A stretch of DNA of 11,023 nucleotides from Candidatus Helarchaeota archaeon. Lineage in GTDB: Archaea; Asgardarchaeota; Lokiarchaeia; Helarchaeales; JABXJV01. The translations under genes were made by a program, and so were the position numbers. The notes beneath the pieces are model-generated. The model had not been told where the DNA came from. It searched no databases and was given only the letters and a program-made list of their open reading frames with translations. The stretch is taken from assembly GCA_013375355.1 (NCBI GenBank), contig JABXJV010000152.1, forward strand, positions 1 through 11,023. Direction: 5' to 3'. Shown one piece after another: positions 1 through 6,572 of this stretch. Position 1 is the stretch's first letter. Each line of letters opens with the position of its first letter.

Positions 1-1379
1 AAAAGAAAGAAGAGAAGAAAGAAGAAAAAAAGGAAGAAAAGAAAGAAGAAAAGATAATAGAAAAAAAAGAACCCTCTGGATTTCAAGAACCAGGTATAGT
101 TAGTATCAGCCTAAGAGCTTATCAATCGATTATACTCCACGCATCTCGATTTGCAAATGCAAAACTACCAATGGACGTTTGGAAAGAAATTTATGGATTT
201 CTTATTGGAAAATTGGATGGAGAAGACGTTATAGTAGAAGATGCAGTTCCGATGGCACATGGTTCGAGTGTAGAAGTCGAATTCGATGATGAACATTATA
301 TCAAATCGGCACAAATTGATTCTATGGCGGCTGAAAGAGGACAATTTATGGTGGGGTGGTACCATTCACATCCCGGTCTAGGTTTATTTTTATCAAATAC
401 AGATATAAAAAATCATCTGGGTTATCAAGGCCCGAATCCAAAAGCTATCGCATTAGTTTTCGATCATACAAAATTAGATCCTCCAAAACATGCAGGATTT
501 GATATTTTCAAGTTAGATGACCCAAATTTAGGAACAATGTCGGACTTTCACGAAATAAAATATAAAATTGATGATGTAGACCAGAAAAGTTTCACACAAA
601 CACTTGTTGATATGACGGAAAGGAGTGTTTCCAGATTACCATTAATAGCTGAGTTTGGAGAAGAAGGCACTATATTTAGCTCAGGAGAAGAAGGTTCCGA
701 TTCAGCAATGCCATCAATTAGTACAACTCCACTTGGAGAAATTCGTATTACTGTTCCGGCTATGAATATTGATCCTGCTTTAGAGGGATTTACACAGGGC
801 TTTAAACATATGTTACAAGAAATTATGCCACCGATGTTTGCATCTTTTGCAGATCAAACTCAACAACTCGCTAATGCATTTCAAGAACTGGGCAATCGGC
901 AAGTAAAAGCGATGAACGATTTACAGGAATTACTATCAATTGGAATTGGAGAAATTAGAACTCAAATTGTAAAAAAAATAGATGAAAGTCACGAAGGGTT
1001 AATAAATGTATCGGCTACTAACTTCGCAAACTTAACTGAAATTGTAGAAAAGACATCTGATGACGTTTCAGATATGGAAGACAGAATTATAGACGATGTA
1101 GTAAAAAGTAAAGACGAGATCCGAGACAAAGTTACAATTTCGCTATCCGAGTTTCACGACGATATAGGTAAAGAATTGGATAAGGTGAAAGGTGACGTAG
1201 AAGATATGGAGAAGGAAATAGTAGATAAAGTAAATCTCCATATTGATAGTGTAACGGAAGAACTAACCAAGATTATAGAAATGAAAATAAGTGATTCTCT
1301 AAAAGAATTTAATAAATCGATAACAAAGCGTCTCAATGACCTAGAAGAAAAAATCGATAAACTTGGTCCCAAGGCGTAG
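1..1379 (+). CDS. Rpn11-like JAMM/MPN+ isopeptidase with C-terminal coiled coil (5' partial)
   Basis: Zinc metalloprotease of the JAMM/MPN+ family, which removes ubiquitin or ubiquitin-like proteins from targets. The full motif is visible: Glu at 186-188 (KEIYGFLIG), then VGWYHSHPG with His at 363-365 and 369-371, Ser at 393-395 and Asp at 402-404. The H-x-H-P-x6-S-x2-D spacing matches eukaryotic Rpn11 as I remember it. The first ATG (171) is not the start. The frame is open back to position 3 and encodes GIVSISLRAYQSIILHASRF, the expected first strand and helix of an MPN domain, so the gene begins before the window. At least 458 residues are visible. Before the domain lies a Lys/Glu linker (KKEE repeats). 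After it, roughly 200 residues (about 780-1376) are predicted long amphipathic coiled coil, which is unusual for the family. It converges on the E1-like gene. The fold and motif are certain. The substrate is inferred. Confidence 0.93.
   Translation, partial: KKEEKKEEKKEEKKEEKIIEKKEPSGFQEPGIVSISLRAYQSIILHASRFANAKLPMDVWKEIYGFLIGKLDGEDVIVEDAVPMAHGSSVEVEFDDEHYIKSAQIDSMAAERGQFMVGWYHSHPGLGLFLSNTDIKNHLGYQGPNPKAIALVFDHTKLDPPKHAGFDIFKLDDPNLGTMSDFHEIKYKIDDVDQKSFTQTLVDMTERSVSRLPLIAEFGEEGTIFSSGEEGSDSAMPSISTTPLGEIRITVPAMNIDPALEGFTQGFKHMLQEIMPPMFASFADQTQQLANAFQELGNRQVKAMNDLQELLSIGIGEIRTQIVKKIDESHEGLINVSATNFANLTEIVEKTSDDVSDMEDRIIDDVVKSKDEIRDKVTISLSEFHDDIGKELDKVKGDVEDMEKEIVDKVNLHIDSVTEELTKIIEMKISDSLKEFNKSITKRLNDLEEKIDKLGPKA
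3..50 (+). repeat. 12-bp tandem repeat encoding KKEE linker
   Basis: Four tandem copies of a 12-base unit close to AAGAAAGAAGAA lie at 3-14, 15-26, 27-38 and 39-50. The third copy has drifted (AAAAAGGAAGAA). Each copy is in frame with the JAMM gene and encodes Lys-Lys-Glu-Glu, giving a charged, probably helical or disordered linker ahead of the catalytic domain. The repeat may continue upstream of the window. Confidence 0.8.
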
Positions 1380-1382
1380 CAA

Positions 1383-1391
1383 TTTTTTTTT
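1383..1391 (+). terminator. T-tract terminator after the JAMM gene
   Basis: Nine consecutive T residues begin four bases after the TAG stop of the JAMM gene. Archaeal transcription often ends at such T-tracts without a hairpin, and I see no stem-loop here. It lies in the 92-bp AT-rich gap between two convergent genes. Confidence 0.5.
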
Positions 1392-1471
1392 CCTGAAAAA
1401 CAATACTAATATTCTAAAAAATTTTAAATTTCCAATATATTTTTAATTTTCTTTTTCAAATTTATAGAAAA

Positions 1472-2287
1472 TTACTTATTTGTGCTTTTTCCACAAAGTA
1501 AACAATCCTCTACTCCTCTTAGTTTCCAGGTATCGATTGTTGAATTATATAGATCAATAATTGTTCGGTTTGGAATTTCACTCCAACCTAATAAATAATG
1601 AACCATATAGTTAATAGCCAAGTTGGAAACAATAGAGGCAGTGTAATTTGTTGATGCAGCCAAAGGATGTTCCTCTTTGGCTGTAATCTTATCAATTGGG
1701 ATGCTATTTTGTTTATCGATATTTATGGGAGAAAATATTTTGTGAAATTCAGATTTAACCGAGGCAAGAGAAGCTTGCAAACATTCATAACATGGATGTC
1801 CTTCTGGCTTTTGGTAAAGAATCATTCCAGCATTACCACTAATTACATCTGTTCCGGCATAAATCATTGGTTTGTTAAGTTTTAGACAAAGAGAGGATAC
1901 TGCTACCCGTTTAATTTCTGGACAGTCCAACCCATTTAGAATAAAATCTACTTTTTTGATTAGAGGAACAAATTCATTCCAGTTTTTAAAAATATCAAGA
2001 TCAATAGCTTCAATGGAAGTGTTAATTGTATGTAAAAATTCAAGATGTTTCTTAGCAACATTTACTTTTTTATTACCAATCTCATTTTTATTAAATAATA
2101 TTTGACGATTTAAATTAGAGGATTCGATGACGTCATGATCAACTAAAATAATTTTTTTTACACCCAGTCTACAGCAACTCACAGCCATATGGTTTCCCAT
2201 TCCTCCAATTCCCACTATTAGTATAATTTTCTTTAAGGATTCTTGGTTCCAATTAGGAATTAATTTCTGGCGATGAAAAAAGTTCAT
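1472..2287 (-). CDS. E1-like ThiF/MoeB/UBA-family adenylating enzyme lacking the usual catalytic Cys
   Basis: The 271-residue protein has the single-domain E1/ThiF Rossmann layout: an N-terminal RQ (6-7), nucleotide-binding GIGGMG (26-31), the VDHD acidic strand end (D50, D52), SNLNRQ (57-62), NKK (72-74) and the conserved Asp of NGLD (121). Two CxxC pairs, C166/C169 and C262/C265, should bind one zinc ion. The family adenylates the C-terminal Gly of ubiquitin-like or sulfur-carrier proteins, and true E1s then form a thioester. The crossover segment PLAASTNYTASIVSNLAIN (208-226) resembles the UBA5 stretch that begins with its catalytic Cys (VCAASLPTT, from memory), but this protein has Leu at that position (209) and no Cys between the two zinc pairs. 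It may therefore only adenylate, as MoeB-type enzymes can, or use another Cys. GGGG eight bases before the ATG could serve as a weak ribosome site. It is divergent from the vWA/finger gene. The family is firm; the modifier is unknown. Confidence 0.9.
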   Translation of the reverse strand: MNFFHRQKLIPNWNQESLKKIILIVGIGGMGNHMAVSCCRLGVKKIILVDHDVIESSNLNRQILFNKNEIGNKKVNVAKKHLEFLHTINTSIEAIDLDIFKNWNEFVPLIKKVDFILNGLDCPEIKRVAVSSLCLKLNKPMIYAGTDVISGNAGMILYQKPEGHPCYECLQASLASVKSEFHKIFSPINIDKQNSIPIDKITAKEEHPLAASTNYTASIVSNLAINYMVHYLLGWSEIPNRTIIDLYNSTIDTWKLRGVEDCLLCGKSTNK

Positions 2288-2364
2288 ATTTAAAACCCCT
2301 ATTTCTTAAATATTAAAATTAATTATACATATTTGACTCTAATATTCTTCCATAAAAAAAATAA
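2288..2364. promoter_or_regulatory. Divergent promoter interval between E1-like and vWA/finger genes
   Basis: This 77-bp gap must hold promoters for both divergent genes. AT-rich stretches at about 2307-2330 (TTAAATATTAAAATTAATTA followed by TACATA) are plausible TATA elements in both directions. The plus-strand gene has no Shine-Dalgarno, so its transcript may be nearly leaderless. Sharing so short an interval suggests the two genes could be co-regulated. Exact boxes cannot be fixed by eye. Confidence 0.4.
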
Positions 2365-3549
2365 GTGGTTTCTTTGAGCGAACTAAAGATTGAGGATACC
2401 ATTCTGTGTATAGACACAAGTCGTAGCATGTTCAGAAAAGATTTTGACCCCAATCGAATCCAAGCGGTCAGGAATGGGTTGAAAGAATTTGTACAAATTA
2501 AAAGTCAACTCGATGATAGAGATAGATTTGCCATTGTAACATTCTCTTCAGAGGCAAAAATAAAATTGGAAATGACAAGTGATGTTGATGAAATAAATAG
2601 CGCTTTAGATACAATTAAACTTGGTGGTACAACTGGATTAGGTGAAGGTTTAGCAGTGGGAATACAATTAGTTGTTAAAGAAATCCAGCAAGTTGGAGCT
2701 AAAGTATATAGAATGTTAGTTGTGTCTGATGGTAAACCTTGGGTTTCAGCAATAAATCCTCTTAAAATGAGTAAAATTGCTTCGGGACTTAAACTTACTG
2801 TGGATACAATAGGGCTATTCGAACTTGGAGTTGCATATCAAGAAAGTATTTTAGAAAAGATTTCATCTGAGACAAATGGAGAATATGCAAGAGTCTATGA
2901 TACCTCATCTTTAAGAGAAAGTTTATCAAATTTTACGAATAAAAAAGAAATTCCATATTCTGCCTCCCAAGAAGAATTGGAGGCAACTACTGCATTATTC
3001 CTCGAATCAATTGCAGGAGAATTATTGCATCCGGCAGATTTATCGGAATCCCAAGAGCAGCTAATTAATCTTTTATTGGGAAAAGAAAAAGACAAATGTA
3101 CAATTTGTTTTCAAGATACTTGCCCAATTTGTCATGGTCCGTTTTATGCTTGTGGTAGATATTGTCCAAATTGCAAAAGTCCTATGCATTTGCATTGTGC
3201 AGCTGAATGGGCAGCGGCTACAAAAGCTGAGGGTGAAAGTGCCTTTAGATGCACACGCTGTTTCTTTTTACTAAAAGTTCCAAAATCAATTAGTAAAGTA
3301 AAATTAATTAGAGGCTCCCGCACAAGAACTTATGAAGAAGAAACCCAAGATGTAACCCGGTTTAAATTAATAAAACAAGAATCAGAAGATTTATTAAATT
3401 CTGTGTGCCCAATTTGTCATATGATATTTGAAAAACCTCCAGCATATTATTGTTACACATGTTCTACTTACTATCATCCAAAATGTCTCGATAAATACCT
3501 GCAAAATGAAATGTCATGTCGTGTCTGCGGTAAGAAGATTGAATTATAA
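2365..3549 (+). CDS. vWA-domain protein with two tandem C4HC3 RING/PHD-type zinc fingers (candidate E3 ligase)
   Basis: Residues 8-190 form a von Willebrand A domain with a complete MIDAS metal site: DTSRS (D17, S19, S21), GGTTGLGEGL (T89 or T90) and VVSDG (D122). The C-terminal half holds two zinc fingers of the same C4HC3 plan. Finger 1 has C253/C256, C267/C270, H275, C278 and C296/C299. Finger 2 has C348/C351, C363/C366, H371, C374 and C385/C388. Both begin with CPICH. An extra CxxC (C245/C248) precedes finger 1. The spacing fits cross-brace RING or PHD domains, and RING-like fingers recruit E2 enzymes. Eukaryotic Ssl1/p44 of TFIIH has a comparable vWA-plus-zinc-finger order, and plant RGLG-type ligases combine vWA with RING. 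A ligase role is inferred from the fingers and the E1/JAMM neighbours. A stop codon directly precedes the GTG at 2365; TTG at 2374 is an alternative start. Confidence 0.88.
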   Translation: MVSLSELKIEDTILCIDTSRSMFRKDFDPNRIQAVRNGLKEFVQIKSQLDDRDRFAIVTFSSEAKIKLEMTSDVDEINSALDTIKLGGTTGLGEGLAVGIQLVVKEIQQVGAKVYRMLVVSDGKPWVSAINPLKMSKIASGLKLTVDTIGLFELGVAYQESILEKISSETNGEYARVYDTSSLRESLSNFTNKKEIPYSASQEELEATTALFLESIAGELLHPADLSESQEQLINLLLGKEKDKCTICFQDTCPICHGPFYACGRYCPNCKSPMHLHCAAEWAAATKAEGESAFRCTRCFFLLKVPKSISKVKLIRGSRTRTYEEETQDVTRFKLIKQESEDLLNSVCPICHMIFEKPPAYYCYTCSTYYHPKCLDKYLQNEMSCRVCGKKIEL

Positions 3550-3563
3550 TTAAAATTAGAAAA

Positions 3564-3578
3564 TTTTTTGATATTTTT
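3564..3578 (+). terminator. Double T-tract after the vWA/finger gene
   Basis: T6 at 3564-3569 and T5 at 3574-3578 begin 15 bases after the TAA stop. They are consistent with a hairpin-less archaeal terminator, and a separate promoter for the next gene follows. Confidence 0.4.
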
Positions 3579-3627
3579 GATAGTAAACAGCTTATTCTAT
3601 AACTTTTCATATCATTAAATTAAAAAA

Positions 3628-3643
3628 GCGAAAATTTAAATTA
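3628..3643 (+). promoter_or_regulatory. BRE/TATA-like promoter of the VTT gene
   Basis: The sequence GCGAAAATTTAAATTA combines a purine-rich BRE-like GCGAAAA with a TATA-like TTTAAATTA. Initiation about 25 bases downstream would fall near 3664, just ahead of the ribosome site at 3675. The core GAAAATTTAA recurs at 9961-9970 upstream of the cupin gene. Confidence 0.5.
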
Positions 3644-3674
3644 ATTCTTAAACACCATTATTATATTCCATCTC

Positions 3675-3681
3675 AAAGGAG
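3675..3681 (+). promoter_or_regulatory. Shine-Dalgarno AAAGGAG fixing a TTG start
   Basis: AAAGGAG ends nine bases before the TTG at 3691. No ATG in the frame lies near the N-terminus, so this site decides the start of the membrane-protein gene. Confidence 0.75.
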
Positions 3682-3690
3682 ATTTATCAA

Positions 3691-4572
3691 TTGGACGAAA
3701 ATATACCGAATGAAAGAGAGATAAACTGGACTAATATAGCAATTTGGACGTGTATTGGCAGCTTTTTTGCTATTGTTATAATTTTAGCATTATCTGGTAC
3801 CAATTTAGGAGCAGTATTAATTCAAATCGTCTATGGATTTAAAAATGCATTTGGTCCTGAATTGTCATTATTTATGATACTTCTTGCTGTTTTTCTCATT
3901 TCAATTTTTGGAAATCTTACTGTAATTTTTCCAGTTCCCTATACTATTGCCTTAGGTATCATCACGATTTTTCCTGAATTTGATATGACTCCAAGTTTGT
4001 TTAATCCTTCTGCAAGTCCCCTAAATTTAATTTTATTAAGTATTTTTGCAGGACTTGGTGCTGGACTTGGTGAAGTTTCAGCATATTTATTAGGTAGAGG
4101 CAGTGCTAAAACACTAGAAGGTACTAGTTATGGTAAAAGTTTAGATAATTTAAAAACTAGAGTTGAGAGCGGCTGGGCTATTCCACTGATGCTTCTTTTC
4201 GCTGCAACCCCAATTCCAGATGATCCGCTATTGATAGTGTTAGGAATGGTGAGCTACAGCCTGACTCGAATGACAATAGTTTATATTTTTGGTAAAATAG
4301 CATTCTGTTTATATCTAGCGGTATTAATTCGACTAGCAATACAAAATCCTGCTATTGCCAAAGCTATGGCATATTTTGGTCTTGACGTTCAAGCTATTCA
4401 ATTATATGATTGGTTTGGTATTTGGATATCCTCTGTTGATCCGATATCTTCTGCAATTACTTGGATTGGTGTATTGGTATTTATAATATTATTGATTTTC
4501 GTTGACTGGAAAGCTGCATTTGGTAAATTGCGCAAAAAAGAGAGTTTAATATTTTCTTTAAGATATGTTTAA
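3691..4572 (+). CDS. VTT/DedA-like polytopic membrane protein
   Basis: The 293-residue protein has an acidic soluble N-terminus of about 15 residues and probable membrane segments near 16-36, 57-82, 83-95, 112-134, 163-187, 192-217 and 254-272. The stretch GEVSAYLLGRG (127-137) followed by a PIPDD (174-178) loop and a hydrophobic hairpin matches the VTT (SNARE-associated/DedA/TVP38) pattern of an acidic re-entrant loop and a second Pro-rich re-entrant loop. The eukaryotic relatives TMEM41B and VMP1 are lipid scramblases; bacterial DedA proteins act in lipid-carrier flipping. Here the transported lipid is unknown. It is a single-gene unit with its own promoter, converging on the longin-like gene. 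Start: TTG with AAAGGAG nine bases upstream. The family assignment rests on these motifs only. Confidence 0.72.
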   Translation: MDENIPNEREINWTNIAIWTCIGSFFAIVIILALSGTNLGAVLIQIVYGFKNAFGPELSLFMILLAVFLISIFGNLTVIFPVPYTIALGIITIFPEFDMTPSLFNPSASPLNLILLSIFAGLGAGLGEVSAYLLGRGSAKTLEGTSYGKSLDNLKTRVESGWAIPLMLLFAATPIPDDPLLIVLGMVSYSLTRMTIVYIFGKIAFCLYLAVLIRLAIQNPAIAKAMAYFGLDVQAIQLYDWFGIWISSVDPISSAITWIGVLVFIILLIFVDWKAAFGKLRKKESLIFSLRYV

Positions 4573-4583
4573 ATCAACGAAAC

Positions 4584-4594
4584 TTTCTTTTTTT
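4584..4594 (+). terminator. T-tract terminator after the VTT gene
   Basis: TTTCTTTTTTT starts 12 bases after the TAA stop, in the 47-bp gap between convergent genes. No hairpin is visible. Confidence 0.45.
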
Positions 4595-4619
4595 GTGTTA
4601 AAATAAATATAAAAATCAT

Positions 4620-5000
4620 TTAACTTATTTTGGTCATTTCTTTAAATAATATTGGAAAAATTTCCTCATATTTTTCCCCTTTTAGGTTTGAAAGTATTTT
4701 AGCAGTGGCTTCCTTCAGAATAGATTTAAATTTCATTGGTTTTTCATCTCTTCTTAATATTAAAGCCACGATTTGGTTTGGTTCAATTATTATATTTTCC
4801 CCAATTCCACTGAAAAAACTAATTATTTTCGCGTCGGTAAGTGTTAATATAGCAAAATTGGGGTTTATATTATTCATTCTATGACTAGCATAAATGTGGG
4901 TCAATTGTTTTGTTGTAATTTTTAAATTTTTAGGATATTTTGAAACAAGTACTGCTCCTATGTCATTGTCCCATTGTATTAGGCAGATTCCTTTTGGAAT
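4620..5000 (-). CDS. Stand-alone longin-like small protein, probable ATT start
   Basis: This is a protein of about 126 residues. From the first conventional start (TTG at 4904) only 94 residues would be made, and the first two strands would be lost. In the same frame the conserved sequence continues upstream (PKGICLIQWDNDIGAVLV...), to an in-frame TAA just beyond 5015. No ATG, GTG or TTG occurs in that extension. ATT at 5000-4998 sits nine bases after a GGAG (5013-5010), so it is my preferred start; CTG at 5015-5013 is another option. The protein aligns along its length with the first ~125 residues of the longin-like/winged-helix protein at 7359-8585, sharing W-x3-IG, K-x-PK-x-L-x-I, IY-x2-H, P-x-F and S-x3-G. 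It follows the longin-GTPase gene by 47 bp and is probably co-transcribed, suggesting a regulator or partner. The longin fold is inferred. Confidence 0.75.
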   Translation of the reverse strand: MPKGICLIQWDNDIGAVLVSKYPKNLKITTKQLTHIYASHRMNNINPNFAILTLTDAKIISFFSGIGENIIIEPNQIVALILRRDEKPMKFKSILKEATAKILSNLKGEKYEEIFPILFKEMTKIS

Positions 5001-5009
5001 TTTATAAAA

Positions 5010-5013
5010 CTCC
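5010..5013 (-). promoter_or_regulatory. Shine-Dalgarno GGAG before a probable ATT start
   Basis: On the minus strand CTGGAG (5015-5010) precedes ATT (5000-4998) with nine bases between GGAG and the codon. The spacing matches the GGAG-TTG (eight) and AAAGGAG-TTG (nine) pairs elsewhere in the window. It is the main evidence for the non-standard start. Confidence 0.5.
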
Positions 5014-5047
5014 AGATTTTTAATAGTTTATATTGTTAATTCCTAAA

Positions 5048-6517
5048 TTATCGAATTAAATTGATTTTTGTTTGGGTTATTTTGTATAAAAGCTCCTTTT
5101 TTAAATTATTAAATTCATTTTTTTTCTTCAGATAATCCTCATATAAAATTACATTATTTTGACAATTAGATTCGAGCTCTGAAAGTTTAAAGTTAATTTT
5201 TTCAAGTTCTCTTTCTAATTTTAATAAATCTTGTTCATATTTTTCGGTTTTTTGTAATTCATTAACACTAACTTTTGTAGGTACCTCTTTAACTTTTGAA
5301 ATTTCAACTTCCTTCCCTGAAACATCTACAGATTCAATTTCTAGTCCTAACTTTTTTGACATAGCAATTTCTGATGGTGTTACAACTTGAATTGGTTTTT
5401 TGGTATCCAAAGTATCTGTACTTTCATCAAATTTTGATGTTTCCGCTTCAAATTGTTGTGAAATCTTTTTAATGCCAGATATTTTCGATTCAATGATTTT
5501 AGCTCTTTCTAAGAACTCAGCTGCGACTTTTGAATCACCCAATTCTATTGAAAATTTTGCAATATCTTGAAATATTTTAACTGCATTTGTGAATTCACCT
5601 TTAATTAAAGCTTTTTCGGCAGCTTCAACTAACTTATCACGATTTAACAATGGACTTATCAATGGTGATACTTGTGCGGTTATTCCTAAAGTTTCAGCAA
5701 CAATTTCGATCATTTTTGCACGATTATTCGGCTCAATAGCAATCATGCCATAAGTTTTAATTCTTATAATTTTTTCAACTTCCTGATGTGTTAATGCATC
5801 AGGTAGGTCTTGTTTGTTAGCTATGGCACTTACTCTAGCTTGGGGAACATTAACTCGTGCCAATTCACTAAATTTTTTTGATTTTTCAATATTTTTTAGC
5901 GTTGAATCAGTAATTATAAAGACTGCATCCGAATCTTTAATAAATTTGGGCCATAGAAATGAAAATTGTTCTTGCCCAGCGAAGTCCCATAGATTAAAGT
6001 GAAGTTTTCCGATTTTAACTGTATAAATATCTCCTGTCATAGTTGGATTATGTTCTCTTGGAATATCATCTGCTCTAATTAATTTAGTAATTGTTGTTTT
6101 TCCCACTCCACTAAAACCTACCAAAGAAATTTTTGGCCTTAAATTTTTGTGAATTAAATCAGCAATAGGATTAAATGAATTAAATAATGTAGCATCAGTT
6201 GCAGATCTTATTAATTTTTCAGAAAATAAATCTTGAAATTCTTCTTTTGCTCTATTTAATTGTTTGTTAATTAACATTTCATTATCTGTAGTATCAGTAA
6301 CAAAAACAAACAATAGTTTCATTTTTTTTATAGCAGAATATGAGACTCTAAAGTCCTCTATGTTAGGTAAAATTCCTTCACATTCATCTGGACTCGAATC
6401 CATTGAATTTATAATTGAGAATAAGGTAGGAGATAATTTTTCCCAAGGAATTGCATCTCCAAATTGTCTCCAGTATATAAGATCCGTACCTCTAAGGATG
6501 TGAATTTCTCTCAACAT
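5048..6517 (-). CDS. Longin-like domain fused to Arf/Ras-like GTPase, TPR-like region and coiled coil
   Basis: The 489-residue protein is multidomain. Residues 1-105 are longin-like: a short strand hairpin, a helix, then KLLFVFVTD and a helix ending FQDLFS. Residues 128-280 are a small GTPase with G1 GFSGVGKTT (134-142), a G2 Thr in NPTMT (158-161), G3 WDFAGQE (177-183) with the catalytic Gln, and G4 NKQD (234-237), as in Arf proteins. G5 (around AIEP, 260-263) is weak. Residues about 294-345 look like paired TPR-type helices (EKALIKGEFTNAVKIFQDIA). Residues 345-420 are low complexity, and 424-489 form a coiled coil. There is no N-terminal Gly2 and no C-terminal Cys, so classical lipidation is unlikely and membrane binding, if any, would use partners. 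The GTPase should hydrolyse GTP as a switch. Neighbouring longin-like and roadblock-like genes are candidate partners. GTPase motifs are certain; the longin and TPR calls are by pattern. Confidence 0.92.
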   Translation of the reverse strand: MLREIHILRGTDLIYWRQFGDAIPWEKLSPTLFSIINSMDSSPDECEGILPNIEDFRVSYSAIKKMKLLFVFVTDTTDNEMLINKQLNRAKEEFQDLFSEKLIRSATDATLFNSFNPIADLIHKNLRPKISLVGFSGVGKTTITKLIRADDIPREHNPTMTGDIYTVKIGKLHFNLWDFAGQEQFSFLWPKFIKDSDAVFIITDSTLKNIEKSKKFSELARVNVPQARVSAIANKQDLPDALTHQEVEKIIRIKTYGMIAIEPNNRAKMIEIVAETLGITAQVSPLISPLLNRDKLVEAAEKALIKGEFTNAVKIFQDIAKFSIELGDSKVAAEFLERAKIIESKISGIKKISQQFEAETSKFDESTDTLDTKKPIQVVTPSEIAMSKKLGLEIESVDVSGKEVEISKVKEVPTKVSVNELQKTEKYEQDLLKLERELEKINFKLSELESNCQNNVILYEDYLKKKNEFNNLKKELLYKITQTKINLIR

Positions 6518-6572
6518 ATTAAGAAACCAAATCTCTATAACTTTCTCATATTCTGAATAATATTTCCCTTCA

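Noticed and set aside
1154..1372. Minus-strand 72-residue Ser-rich ORF
   Set aside because: Shadow of the coiled-coil coding sequence of the JAMM gene, with no ribosome site.
171..1379. ATG at 171 as the start of the JAMM gene
   Set aside because: The frame is open upstream and encodes the conserved first strand and helix of the MPN domain, so the true start lies before the window.
1667..2105. Two plus-strand ORFs inside the E1-like gene
   Set aside because: They overlap a gene with clear conserved motifs and have no recognisable domain or start signals.
2895..3095. Minus-strand 66-residue ORF within the vWA/finger gene
   Set aside because: Antisense to a well-supported gene; low-complexity Ser-rich translation.
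4630..4884. Plus-strand 84-residue hydrophobic ORF that could look like a small membrane protein
   Set aside because: It lies antisense to the longin-like gene, and its hydrophobic residues follow from the complement of Lys/Glu/Asn codons.
4620..4904. Longin-like gene starting at TTG 4904 (94 residues)
   Set aside because: It would lose the strongly conserved N-terminal strands seen in the paralogous domain at 7359-7730, and it has no ribosome site.
5814..6503. Plus-strand ORFs antisense to the GTPase gene
   Set aside because: The minus strand has the full set of GTPase motifs; these are shadows.
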